Shown here: positions 1-10,140 of the stretch, in pieces
Layout: each line of letters opens with the position of its first letter
Position numbering within the stretch: position 1 is the first letter of the stretch
Source: Cricetomys ansorgei
Lineage: Eukaryota > Chordata > Mammalia > Rodentia > Nesomyidae
Direction of reading: 5' to 3'
NCBI GenBank assembly: GCA_026225945.1
Contig: JAMJFZ010002307.1
Span: 8,789,501-8,853,500 of the forward strand
Length of the DNA: 64,000 nt
Program-made: the position numbers and the translations under genes
The notes under the pieces: generated by a model
Told to the model about the DNA's origin: nothing
Database searches by the model: none
The model's input: the letters and a program-made list of their open reading frames with translations, nothing else

Positions 1-339
1 ACCAAATGAAATACCATCCGGAGAATGGAAACAAGAAGAAAGTTTAATGGTTCATTTAAGAAACAACATCATGAGAACTAAAACGATGACAAGGGTGCAG
101 ACAGACAGGCAGACAATAACGTTCAGACCTCCTTTGATAATCCTGAAGACAGAATGGCATAGGGGACCAAGGAAGAAAAGATTTGAGGGAGACATTGAAA
201 GAAAATATATCACTCAATGCTGAAAGAAAACATGTCTTTTTTTAACTGTTCTACCCAGAATAGGTGGACTTGGACTTTAAGTAATCTTTTTTACAGCAAG
301 TAAATCTCACTGTGTATCTGTGTGTGTGTGTGTATATAT

Positions 340-418
340 GTACCCAAATGTACATGGGGGTTATATCATGGTCTTGCACACAGTAGGCATGTACTCTAAA
401 CTGAGCTACACCCCTACT
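340..418 (-). repeat. ID-like tRNA-derived SINE fragment, antisense
   Basis: The segment reads as the reverse complement of the tRNA-like head of a rodent ID-type SINE: 'gcacacagtaggcatgtac' is followed by 'actgagctacacccctac'. A short TG/TA tract precedes it. It is old and diverged, and a B4-family fragment is an alternative. Confidence 0.4.
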
Positions 419-1867
419 TCATAACAATATTTCAAGGGGTTTGATAGATGCAAGTTACTAGTTTAAATACATTGTAAATTATTAGTATTAGACTGGATAT
501 AAAATGCCATACTTTCATATTCTGTATCTAAGACCAGGACATATTATCTGACAGTAACTTCTTTTACTTGTACTTAATTATATAAAAATATTACTCAAAG
601 GATAAATTGCATGTTTAATATTTAAAATGTTGCCTTTATTTTTTAAAGAACATTTAAAAATTAGGTTGACCTGAAAAATTCCAGAATACAATCACTAACC
701 AGAGACCTTTTCACTTTAATTAAGAACAAATAAAAATATAATTTTAGTCTTACAGTCTTCAACCACTTGATGGGGAAAAAAAAAGTGTGTATTTTTTTTC
801 AGACTAATCTGAATACCATGATTCCCCAAACTCATTGAGCTCTGTTTTGGAAATAAAGCGATGACTCTACTAGTAAACACATTATCTTTGAGCATAGTTC
901 AGATACAAATGACATTGGAGAGTGAGTTAGTGTCTTCCCACACTTCATCCAGGCATTGGGTGAAGTCTTCTCAAACCATTCAAATACTACTCGGCCCACA
1001 GTACCTTTTTTTGATTTAATTTTTTTCTTTTTAGAAAAACATAAAAAGCCTATACAATATCCTTCTAATGTTATAACTTAATTCCAACTAGATTACCTGC
1101 TAATCCACTATGCCTTCAGATTTGTTTGAATTAAATCTTCATTTTGTGCCCAACCTAAATTTTATTATAATCTTTAGAGAATTGCTTTTGATAAATTTTG
1201 TCTTCTACATGCTGGCATGAATTCTATGAGATAGAGGGAAGGACCAAGACTTAAAAGAGCTTCAGCCTTCAGTGTCATGATTTCTGTATGAAAATTGAGA
1301 GAGTTCCTCCATGACTATGCCATTTATATTGATCATAATGACATCAGCATGGTCTTAGAAAAAGTCAAATACATAAGAATGATTACATCATGCTTTACAA
1401 AAACTTCAGATTTTGAAAAAGTGAAATTTCTGCCCAGTAGTAATATGTGCCCACCATGCAAGAAGCTTTCAGTTAAATTTCCAGTGTTACAAACAGACAG
1501 ACAAACAACAACAAACCAGAAACCTTTTACCATAAGAAAGCAATTCTCGGAGGTGACATCGTTATGCCACTTTTAGTAATCAGGGATACCATTTACTCAA
1601 AGACTTCTCTTCTTAAAAATGTGGGTACGTGGGTACATTCTAAAGTTTAAGAAGCAGACCAAAAGAGGATAATATTAGGGTATGAGTAAGGGACAGATGT
1701 AAGCAATTGTACCAACAAGTCATGAAAAAGGATATAAAGCTATTTTTTTCCTGTTTTTAATACCATCACAGTATTTCTCCGTTTTGTGATTGATATGTAA
1801 ATTCAAATTTGGGTGGTACTAAAGTAGCAACAAGTTTTAAAGAAATGTTTTAGGTTATTTTACGTTA
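419..1867. other. Unassigned AT-rich intergenic sequence
   Basis: I see no gene, exon-like block or recognisable repeat here. The 93-codon open frame at 1295-1576 has no recognisable domain and overlaps an opposite-strand open frame of similar length, so I treat it as chance. Confidence 0.5.
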
Positions 1868-2046
1868 TTTAATGTATATGAATGCTTTTTCTGCATGCAT
1901 GTTCCTGGTGTGTGCGGAGGGTCAGAAGAAGGCATCAGAAACCCTGGAACTGGAGTTACAGATGGTTGTGAGTCACCATGTGTGTGTTGGGACCCGAACC
2001 TGGATACTCTATAAGAGCAACAAGTGCTCCATCTCTCCTGTCCCCA
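1868..2046 (-). mobile_element. B2/B3-family SINE, antisense
   Basis: The reverse complement matches the B2/B3 body. On the + strand the order is a 'gtcagaagaaggcatcag' block, an 'ctggagttacagatggttg' block, a 'gagtcaccatgtgtgtg' block, then the tRNA-like promoter remnant ending 'gtgctccatctctcctg'. The open frame running through it is only the SINE. Confidence 0.85.
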
Positions 2047-3837
2047 AAAGAACTATTTTGGCACTCCAAACATCCAACATCTGTTATTCTTTGAGGCAAT
2101 TGAATATATAAATTGGGCTTTCTTTTTCATTTCACTGGTCACTAGTATAACAGGCATTAAGGCATGACTAGTCACTGCATCAACACATTTAGAAAACACA
2201 TTTGTTAGTTTTAATTTATTTTGAATAGAAAGGCTCTATGACCTGAAAATCTTCCCTTTTATTCTTCTGGTTAAAAGAATATCAAATCACTAAATAACAC
2301 TGTAATGTTATTTAGCATGTAAACTGTACTGCTCTACAAAAAGTATTTAAGAAGAAAACATTATTTAGCATGAAATGATTCTGATGTCTTCGACAATTAT
2401 TCTGAGCAACAAAATCTGTCCAGCTAAAGTAACATCATTTTATTCCAGTGCCACTAAAAATGAAAGTGATCCCATGGCTACGTTGTGGTCACTAGAATTT
2501 AGTGGTGACTTAGTTATCTTAAATGTCATCTGCACTGCAAGCAGTGTGAAGTGTGGGGCAACTTAGTTCCATCTCGTCTGCCCTTAGGTTACTTCTGTTT
2601 AGAACTTTCAATTAATCACACTCATTTATTTAATGTTTGGAGGTTTATTATAAAGCATAAAAGCAAACCACAGAACCACAGTGATACTAATTCAATGAGT
2701 CATCGAATCATTAACAATGGCCAATGGATGGCATGCACATATTCGTGGAAGTCCCTAAAAAAGAAACACAATATCTGCATGCCATATTTTAATGTCATGG
2801 CACATCAAAAAATAGCACAGTGAAATAAGAAATATCCCACTATTCAGCAAACTTTTTTTCACTCATTCCTTTCCTATACAATTTTATGGCTACTCAAAAC
2901 TTCAAAGAACTCTTTAAAGTCACTTTACTACATGTAGAATAGAATTTCAATTGTTAAAAAGAAAACAATTTCTGCAGGTTCACAGAAATGTCCCTATTAT
3001 ATAAAATGAATAAAATGGAATATAAAATAAAGCTCCACTGGAGTAGCACCTGAGGTGTGACACCAGTCGCTTGTTATATTCACAGGCTCGTTCTCTATCA
3101 GACTCTGTTCAGTTCCTGTGATTTTGATGGAGGGAAAAAAATCAAAAGGAGATCTGAGCTTTCTGCCCTTGGGTTCCAAATTATTAGATCTGTGGTGTCA
3201 GGGAACGGGAGTCCCAGAGAGGGGTTTTTAGGGAAGGGGAGTCCCAATGAGGGGCTTTCCCATTTGAGAAAATACTATTAAGTTTATACTAGACATTTAT
3301 GCATTGAAAAAGGTCTGACAAGTTCAAAATGGTAAGTGCTGTTTAGTTTTACCTTTACAATTTGGCTTCATTTAATGTCCATAAGGAACCTGCGTTGGTA
3401 GGCAAGACTGATAATATCCTAACTGAAAGCATTTCTCAATAGGTTTATTGTTGGAAACTTCAGTGTTAGAAGTTTCAGTGTTAGAAAGGACACAAAATAT
3501 TTTGACCTTGCTGATTCTAGTACCGTTTTTATGAATAAACGCTTTCTGGGTCTTAATTCTGAAATGTTGATACATTGACTGCCTACTTTTGAAAATATTT
3601 TAATCACTTTGTAAATAGTTGTATTGGAAAGCTGGAATAAATCCATTTAGCAGATTTAATTCCATGATCAACTTTTTATAAGCTATTGTTAATTTCCTCT
3701 ATCCCAATGTTATTTTCTTATATTGGAAATATTTAATTGAGATTAGTTATTTGCCATACAATATTATGGCTAAAAATTGATCAATCATTTTATGCAACTG
3801 TCAAAATGCATTAGTGGTTATACTTGTGTGTGCTTCT
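2047..3837. other. Unassigned AT-rich intergenic sequence
   Basis: No coding signal or transposon is recognised. It contains a two-copy 30-base tandem duplication at 3201-3260 and a two-copy unit of 14 bases at 3459-3487. Short open frames here have no family resemblance I can name. Confidence 0.5.
3201..3260. repeat. Two-copy 30-base tandem duplication
   Basis: Copy 1 is 3201-3230 and copy 2 is 3231-3260, in exact register. Each begins 'gggaa', contains 'gggagtccca' and then 'gagggg'. I count 6 mismatches in 30. The unit is locally GC-rich in an AT-rich setting. Confidence 0.9.
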
Positions 3838-4222
3838 GTGACATTCGTTACTTTTTATACTAGTGCAACTTACTTTGGCGTAAATAACTTGACAAAATTG
3901 ATTTAAAGGAGAAAGGACTTACTTTGGCGTAAAGTTCAAAGGTATAGTCCATCATGGGGGAGGGAGTCACAGTGGCAGCAGGTTGAGGCAGCTGGCCAGG
4001 TTATATCCACAGTCTGATGGGAAGACTGATTATCAGAGTTTAGCTTACATTCTTTATTGTGTGAAGCTTGTGAAATGGTGATTCCCCAAGTTAGGGTGGG
4101 ACATCCCTAATCTAGATAATCAATCTAGTCTTGGTACACTTTCAAAGGCATGCATAGAGGTTTCTCTCAAGGGGGAATCGAGTTCACATCAAGTTGACCA
4201 CCAATATTTACCATCACACACA
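3838..4222 (-). mobile_element. Solitary LTR, ERVL-MaLR-like (MT/ORR1 type), antisense
   Basis: Read on the minus strand it opens with TGTGATGGT and the rodent MaLR-type head ending in 'caacttgatg'. It continues through the middle with 'cccaccctaacttggggaat' and ends with the 'catgatggactatacc' block near the polyadenylation region, then a 'aaaagtaacgaatg' end. No internal retroviral genes are attached, so it is a solo LTR. Near its 3' end it carries an unusual 17-base internal duplication (3868-3884 and 3917-3933). An ID-type fragment, antisense, abuts it at 4230-4252. The subfamily name is uncertain. Confidence 0.75.
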
Positions 4223-4344
4223 CGGTTATGATTGAGCTACATCCTCAGCCTAGACTACATATTCTGGTTGTTCAGGGTAAGTTTTCTAATAAACCAAGTT
4301 TTCATGCATCTATTATTACAGGTATTTTAATAAGATGTCATTAT

Positions 4345-4680
4345 TTCAGCTGGAAGATAGCTCAGTCGATATAGTGATTGTGCATGCAAACTTGAGGTCT
4401 CTAGGCATGATTCTCAGAACCCACATAAAAAGATCTGTGTGGTGACAATGTCTGTGATCCTAGTGATGAGAAGAAGTGAGAGGGGAATCCCTAGAGCTTG
4501 CTAGCCAGCTATTCTTGTCAAATCAATGAGCTCCAGGTTTGGCACAAAAGTCTGTCTCAAAAATAAGATGATAATAAGAGAAGGTATGTAAAATCAATTT
4601 CTGGCCTCCACGTCTCTTTGCATATACATAAATATGGACATGTAAATATCCATGCACCAAACACACACACGTTATTATTC
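4345..4680 (+). mobile_element. B4/RSINE1-family SINE
   Basis: The tRNA-like head 'gctggaagatagctcag' is followed by a B1-like middle ('caatgagctccaggttt', 'gtctgtctcaaaaataaga') and the typical 3' part 'tctggcctccacgtctc', ending in a short CA-rich tail. This order is typical of RSINE1/B4 composites. Confidence 0.75.
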
Positions 4681-4699
4681 AATTTTAGTTAATTTTTTA

Positions 4700-4835
4700 G
4701 TTGTTATTAATGTTGCATGTGTGTAGGTTGCATGCTGTGCCATGCATGTGCAGGTCAAAGGACAACTTAGAAAAGTCAGTTCTCTTTTCTCCGGTATGTG
4801 TATTCCAGGGATTTTACATCAGTTACTTTCTAGAA
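4700..4835 (-). mobile_element. B4/B3-like SINE fragment, antisense
   Basis: The + strand shows 'catgcatgtgcaggtcaaag', 'gacaacttagaaaagtcagt' and 'tctcttttctcc', the reverse complement of the 3' half of B4-type SINEs. The tRNA-like head is missing or beyond recognition. Confidence 0.65.
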
Positions 4836-4911
4836 CGTTCACTTACTAGAAGTCACTCAGACAAAATGCCCATGGGGCATAAGATGGTTGCTTACAAAAG
4901 TTTGCACAGCT

Positions 4912-5036
4912 AGGTATGGTGACTCTTTCTTATAATCCCAGAACTTTAGAACTGCCACCAACTAGAGGCCAGCCTGGGCTACAGAGTGAGTCCCAGGGTT
5001 ACCCTGGACCACAGAGTGAGACTGTGTGTCAAACAA
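4912..5036 (+). mobile_element. B1 SINE
   Basis: A 7SL-derived monomer: 'taggtatggtgactc', 'ataatcccagaactt', 'aggccagcctgggctacaga', 'gagactgtgtgtcaaac' and an A-rich tail. An internal duplication of the 'acagagtgag' segment is visible at 4981-5021. Confidence 0.85.
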
Positions 5037-5042
5037 ACAAGA

Positions 5043-5190
5043 GCTGGGTCTTTCCTGGTTGAGCAAGTCTGTAATCACTTCTACTATGGAGGCTAAGACA
5101 ATAAAGTTCAAGGCCAGTATAAGCTGCAAAGTGAATTTAAGGCCAGACTCAAAAACTTAGTAACACCCTGTCTAAAACTTTTTAAAAAAT
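5043..5190 (+). mobile_element. Degraded B1-type SINE
   Basis: It begins 'gagctgggtc' and keeps 'agttcaaggccagtataagc' and 'aacaccctgtctaaaac' before an A/T-rich tail. It lies directly behind the B1 at 4912-5036, so this is a SINE cluster. Confidence 0.7.
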
Positions 5191-5524
5191 TTTTTTTAAA
5201 GTGCCCAGTTTTACAAAGGGGAGTTGGAAGGAATCTTGCTTTGAAGTAGGTGCTATTTGCATTTAGGTAAAATCCCCAAATCTGGAGCAATGCATACTTA
5301 TCTTAAAGCCACAGAGAGAAATGAAACAAAAGGGCCTTAGAGATCACAGCTCACGAGCCTTGAATGCAGAAATCTGTCGCGACCAATATTTCAGCAGATC
5401 GTATTTTCTGCACCACTGCACTGTCTTTATATTAAGAAGCACTGAGTGAATTCTATCCCTTCTGAATAACTGGCATGAAACAGAAGCTTTGAACTGAACC
5501 AAGTGACCTGTAATAAGGTATTTG

Positions 5525-5665
5525 GGAGCCAGGCATGATGTTGTACACCTGGAATCTCAAGACTCACGGGCTGAGGCAGGAAGATGACTTTCAGTTTGAG
5601 ACTAATATAGGGCATAAAGAAAGATTCAGGACCACAGAACAAGGCCCTTTCTCCAAAAATAATTA
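5525..5665 (+). mobile_element. B1-type SINE, diverged
   Basis: The segment reads 'gccaggcatgatgttgtac', 'acctggaatctcaagac', 'gctgaggcaggaagatgac' and 'ggccctttctccaaaaataa'. This is the 7SL-derived order with many substitutions; B4 is an alternative. Confidence 0.65.
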
Positions 5666-5704
5666 TTTTTAAAAGTAGGAGGCAGAACTTTTCTAAATGC
5701 ATGT

Positions 5705-6607
5705 TTTTTTTTAAAATTTTCACTGTATATTCATTGTGTATGTTACTGAATACTCAAGCACATTTTCATATGAGCATATTAGACACTGACAATTTTCCCC
5801 CATATCCCAGTCCTGCCCCCTAATCTAATCACACTGATCCTCCTTGTCCCCTTACAGTTTTTCTTCCACTGCTCTGTTGTATACTCATGAATAAGCTTAC
5901 GTATTTATATAAAAATAAAGAAACGAAAAATCAGAGAAAACATATTTATCTTTCTAAGACTGGCTTAATTTACTTAATTGTCTTGCAAATTACATAAGTG
6001 CATTCTTCTTTATGATTGAGAAATAATATATTATGTGCATTTGCCTCTTTTTCTAGAACTGTTGCTCTGTTGTTGGAACAGTCACCAAGGTTGCTTCCAG
6101 AACTTAGCCACTGTGACTAAGGCTGCAATTAGCATGCTGAGCAGGTGTCTCTATGCTTTGTTGACTTGGAATCCTTCGTGTCAGCACCCTGGGGTCCTGT
6201 AGTAGATCCATTTCTAGTTTTTTGGTTTAACCTCAATACTGAATTCTGTGGTGGCTGGAGTAATATGAAGTCCCTTCAGCAGTATTCCATTCTGACCACA
6301 CAATCGCTGGCATTTGTTGTTATTTCTTTAAAAAAAAAAAAAAACCCTCTTCTGACCAGTGTGATGTCTTTGGAATCCCCATGTAGTTTTAATTTTCTTT
6401 GCTCCGATAGCTGGAGAGATTGAACAGATTTCCAAATGCTTATTGCCCATTATTATTTCATTTTTTAGAACTTTCATTTCATTAGCCAATTTATTGGCTG
6501 GGTCTGACAGACATATAGCTAATAAAGGTTTCCTCTCATCCTGTAAGACGGCTTTTCACTCAACTGTTTCCTTTGCTGTACAGACTTTGTTATTTCATGA
6601 GGTCTCA

Positions 6608-6683
<76 letters not shown>

Positions 6684-6765
6684 CCATACTACATGTGGAT
6701 ATCAAGTTTTCCAAGCACCATTTGTTGAAGAAGCAGTCTTTCTCCAATGTATAATTTTGACATTT
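5705..6765 (-). mobile_element. L1 LINE, 3' part (ORF2 C-terminal end and 3' UTR), minus strand
   Basis: The poly-T run at 5707-5714 is the minus-strand poly(A) tail. Read on the minus strand, the segment at about 6015-5940 matches the end of L1 ORF2 and the start of the 3' UTR (the 'aagaatgc', 'taagccag' and 'agaaagataaatatg' order). Upstream, at about 6760-6690, the block with 'cttcttcaacaaatggtgc' matches ORF2 before the C-terminal region. Stops and indels are frequent, so it is dead. A (TA)n expansion sits inside it. It appears to be the 3' half of the same insertion as the inverted L1 segments at 6775-8612. Confidence 0.8.
6620..6681. repeat. (TA)n microsatellite
   Basis: About 30 uninterrupted TA dinucleotides lie within the L1 remnant. 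They account for the run of alternating isoleucine and tyrosine in the open frame crossing it. Confidence 0.97.
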
Positions 6766-6774
6766 TGGTCAATA

Positions 6775-7067
6775 ATCTTGGCTGCAATTTCTTAATTAAA
6801 AATATCCAAGCCCACATAGACTCACTACTGAATCTACCAGACCACTAAAGACGAGCTAATATCAGTGCTTCTCAAATTATTCTGTAAAAAGAGAAAATGA
6901 TGGAATGCTACCCAATCCTTTTTTTAAAAAAGGCAGTATTAAACTGGTACCAAAACCAGACAAAAATACAATGAAAATGAAAATTATAAACTAACTACCC
7001 AGAAAAACATAGATACACAAATTCTCAAAAGAATACATAAAAATCAAGTGAAAAACTACATTAGAAA
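6775..7067 (+). mobile_element. L1 ORF2 fragment (reverse transcriptase region), first piece
   Basis: The sequence follows the ORF2 order on the + strand: a block ending 'gaatctaccagaccactaaa', then 'gctacccaatcc', then 'aaactggtaccaaaaccaga'. The match to L1 ORF2 is clear but the frame is broken. It stops at 7067 and resumes at about 7646 after an inserted block. Its orientation is opposite to the L1 3' half just to its left. Confidence 0.8.
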
Positions 7068-7074
7068 TACCATG

Positions 7075-7366
7075 GCTGTCTAGATTGGTGTCATTGAAAA
7101 ACTCCTACAGGCTGGAGTAGGGTATCTCTGACCATTTTATTGACTTTTGAGACTCTTTCCTCCTGCTGGGCTATCTGGGTTACCCTTGATGTAGGGATTG
7201 GTGCCTGGCCTCATTCCATCTTGCTATTCCATGTCTTGATGGTACTGTAACCCTGGGGGGGACAGTCCTTTCTGAGGAGATAAGGAGATGGGAAGGGAGG
7301 GGAAGAGGGGGCCAGGATTATTGTATAAGTTGTATGAGAGAAAAAAATTTCAAAAAAGAACTACTA
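7075..7366 (+). mobile_element. L1 3'-UTR end, 5'-truncated
   Basis: The 'ggagataaggagatggg' purine-rich block, a 'gtataagttgtatgagag' terminus and an A-rich tail are typical of the end of rodent L1 elements. It lacks any ORF and is younger than the L1 it interrupts, because it lies within it. Confidence 0.7.
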
Positions 7367-7372
7367 CTTACT

Positions 7373-7525
7373 AGGCTAGGCATGGTGATGTATCTCTTTT
7401 ATTCCAGCATTTGGGAGGCAACAGTAAGCGGAGCTCCATGAGTTCAAGGACAGCCTGATCTACATAGGGAGTTTTAGGATAGCTAGAGATACACGGAGAG
7501 ATCCTGTCTCATAAAAAATGAAAGT
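7373..7525 (+). mobile_element. B1 SINE
   Basis: The 7SL-derived order is visible: 'ggctaggcatggtgatgta', 'attccagcatttgggaggca', 'gagttcaaggacagcctgat', 'gatcctgtctcataaaaaa'. It was inserted at or in the tail of the L1 end just upstream. Confidence 0.88.
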
Positions 7526-7537
7526 GAATGGGGCAGG

Positions 7538-7632
7538 TGAGAGGGAGAGAGAGGGAGGGAGGGAGGGAGGAATGGAAGGAAGGAAGGAAGGAAGAAGGAA
7601 GGAAGGAAGGAAGGAAAGAAGGAAGGAAGGAA
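7538..7632. repeat. GGGA/GGAA purine microsatellite
   Basis: An all-purine tract on the + strand with few interruptions, directly after the B1 A-rich tail; it probably grew from that tail. Confidence 0.95.
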
Positions 7633-7716
7633 ACCATTTACCATGATGAAACTAACTTCATTCCAGAAATGCAGATTGTTCAGTTTATCAGATCAATAAA
7701 TACACTACATTACAAA

Positions 7717-7803
7717 AATAGATTCAAGGAAAGAAATAATTTAATCATCTCAATATATAAAATAGATTCAAGGAAAGAAATAATATAATCACCTCAATAT
7801 ATA
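7717..7803. repeat. 44-base-period tandem duplication inside the L1 remnant
   Basis: Copy 1 is 7717-7759 and copy 2 is 7761-7803; each contains 'gattcaaggaaagaaataat'. Only 2 of 43 positions differ, so the duplication is younger than most of the decay in the surrounding L1. Confidence 0.95.
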
Positions 7804-8313
7804 TGCAGAAACATTTATAAAAACCCAGAATCCCTTCATGCTGAAAAGGTTGAAAAAAGCTAAATATACAAAGAACATGTTTCAGCATAGTAAAGGTAAT
7901 ACATGACAAGCCTATAGCCATCATTATATTAATTGGCAAAAACTCAGCATTTCTACTGCAATCAGCAATCAGACAAGAATATACACTTTGTCCACTCGTA
8001 TTCAATATAGGACTTGAAGCATTGCTGGAACAATAAGACAAGAGAATGAAATAAAGGGGCACAAACTGGAAAAGAAGTCACACTATCCTTATGTGCAGGT
8101 GACAGGATTCTATAAATCAGAGACCCAAAGACTCCACCAGAAAACTCTTAGATCTCATAAACACTTTCAGGATACAAAATTAATGAACAAAAGTCAGTAG
8201 TACTCCTTTATATTAATGACATGTTTAGAGACACAACTCCATTCTCAATTGGCTAAAAATAAATTTATAAAGCACCTCGGAAAAACCTAGCAAAGAAAGT
8301 GAAAAACCTCCAC

Positions 8314-8347
8314 AAGGAAAATTTGAAAACAAGGAAAATTTGAAAAC
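8314..8347. repeat. Perfect 17-base tandem duplication
   Basis: Two identical adjacent copies of 'aaggaaaatttgaaaac' lie within the L1 ORF2 remnant. Confidence 0.97.
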
Positions 8348-8805
8348 ACTGATGAAAGAAATTGAAGGAGACACTAGAAATTGGAAAGGCAGCCCATGCT
8401 TAGTGATTGTAAAATTAATGTTGTGGAAATAGTTACACTACCCAAAACAAGATATAGATTCGGTGCAATCCTCCTCACAATCCCAATGACAATCTTTACA
8501 GAAACAGATAAAATGCCCAGGCTGTGCGTGTAAGCATATGAGACTCCAGAGAACCAAAATAATGCTGAGCAAGAAGAGTAACATTGGAGATCCTCATACC
8601 TGATTCCTACCACAGAAGCACAGTGCCCAAAACGGAATGGCGTGGGAACTGAAACAGAAGCTGAGATGGAACAGGACTGGGGACTTCAAAGAAGTGGGAA
8701 GTGTGGAGGGGGTACCAGCAAGAGAGTGAATGAGGGCAATGGGTCAGGGCAAGTAGATGGTAGATAGTTAAGAGCATGGCAAAGCAACATATGGATAAAA
8801 ATACC

Positions 8806-8826
8806 CACACACACATACATACACAC

Positions 8827-8881
<55 letters not shown>
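8806..8881. repeat. (CA)n microsatellite
   Basis: An interrupted start (CACACACATACATACACACAAAA) leads into about 25 pure CA units at 8831-8881. The long antisense open frames rich in Cys/Val across it are translation of the repeat. Confidence 0.97.
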
Positions 8882-8883
<2 letters not shown>

Positions 8884-9931
8884 CTGTGCATGCCTACTAA
8901 AGATTAAGGTTTATAAAAATCACAAAGAGGAGTTACTTTGTATAGGAAATTCCTGATTGTAGAATATGATATAGTAGTTGGCTACTATGTGACTCAGCAA
9001 GAAAGACAAGGAGACAGTTTGATATCTGCAAACCCTGACAGACTTCAGCAGAGGGAACCTCCTTCCATGGCAAGTGCCATACTGGACAGTGGAATCCTGA
9101 GCCTTTCATCTCAGCGGTTTTTATCTACACAGAAGTTCCTCAGGTATTCTATTGATGGCATGTGCAGATCATGAGGAATCAAACATCCTTTACATGAAGC
9201 CCAAACATGCAGACAATATAAGATACCAAGGCCTAGGCAGCCCTTCCCCTAACAATGCACAAAACAATCATTTTAAACATAATTTGGAATAAACTTCTGC
9301 TACAATGTAACACTGAAAACAAAGGTGAGAATAGACATTCCTTCCTTGATTTAGACAAGTGTTGCAGTATTCATGCCTGAAAACATCGCATGGTATTCCA
9401 TACATATTTCTAATTTTCCTATGTCAATTAAAACAAGAAATAAATAAATAAGAGATGGATCAAAGAGAACTATATGACACCTGATAGAATTATAAGGGCA
9501 CTCATTTAGATCAGTAAACAAAACTGTCTGTCATTAACTATATTCAATTTTTTTTTTCCTCCATCGTTCAGAATTTCTGGTTCCTTGGACTAGATTCTTT
9601 ACTGTTTGAATTGTAACAATTCCAGACTTTTTAAAAATAACTCTCAATGTTTAACAACATTTATAACCTACATATATTCAATATGTGAAGAGATTTAAGG
9701 CCTTAAAATAATTAGAGTGAGTGACAACCTGAGAAAATAAATGAAAACACTTATTTAGAAAGACAGGGTGTAGGTTTTAGAGAACGTACTCAAATGATGT
9801 CTCTGCTGCATACTAACGAAATCTTCAGGGATTATTCTTTCTCAAGGTCTCGACATCCCCACCTATTAAATAAAAATACTCATATTCTTTATTTTGTTAA
9901 ATCTTGTTTATTATTAAGATAATACAGAGAG
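8882..9931. other. Unassigned intergenic sequence
   Basis: No gene seen. The 78-codon open frame at 8938-9174 has no domain I recognise. The stretch at about 9775-9890 faintly resembles the middle of a MIR ('tctgctgcatac', 'ttctcaaggtctcg', 'cacctattaaataaaaatac'), too weak to call. Confidence 0.4.
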
Positions 9932-10140
9932 GGTTGGAGGGATGACTCAGCAATTAAGATTATTTGCTGCACTTCCAGAGGACCAAAGTTAAGTTCCCAG
10001 CACCCATAGGGGGCAACTTACTGTCACCTGTACCTCAAGCTCTGAGGACCTGATTCCCCTTCTGGACTCCATGAGCAGTGTGTGTGTGTGTGTGTGTGTG
10101 TGTGAGACACACTGAGACATACACATAAATAATAACATTT
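9932..10140 (+). mobile_element. B2/B3-family SINE with TG tract
   Basis: The tRNA-like head 'ggttggagggatgactcagc' is followed by 'cacttccagaggaccaaag', 'ttcccagcacccatag' and 'ctgattccccttctgg'. A (TG)n of about 13 units (10,079-10,105) and an A-rich end complete it. Confidence 0.88.

Larger units (their letters stand above)
7068..7645 (+). mobile_element. Nested insertion (L1 3' end + B1 + purine microsatellite) inside older L1
   Basis: This block interrupts continuous L1 ORF2 homology. 'taccatg' occurs at 7068-7074 on the left edge and at 7639-7645 on the right edge, as expected for a short target-site duplication. Inside, in order, are an L1 3'-UTR end (about 7075-7366), a B1 (7373-7525) and a GGGA/GGAA tract (7538-7632). 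Resumption of ORF2 homology after 7645 supports the boundaries. Confidence 0.7.
7646..8612 (+). mobile_element. L1 ORF2 fragment (reverse transcriptase region), second piece
   Basis: Homology to L1 ORF2 resumes with 'ttcattccagaaatgcag' and continues through the region encoding the polymerase palm ('ttcaatataggacttgaag', 'tatgtgcaggtgacagga') to 'catacctgattcc'. It contains two in-place tandem duplications (44-base period at 7717-7803, 17-base at 8314-8347), many stops and frameshifts. Together with 6775-7067 it forms the inverted 5' part of the L1 whose 3' part lies at 5705-6765. Confidence 0.82.

Noticed and set aside
3838..4222. Complete endogenous retrovirus
   Set aside because: Only a single LTR is present, with no gag, pol or env sequence and no second LTR nearby.
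6775..8612. Functional L1 reverse transcriptase
   Set aside because: Homology is clear but the frame is broken by stops, tandem duplications and a nested insertion.
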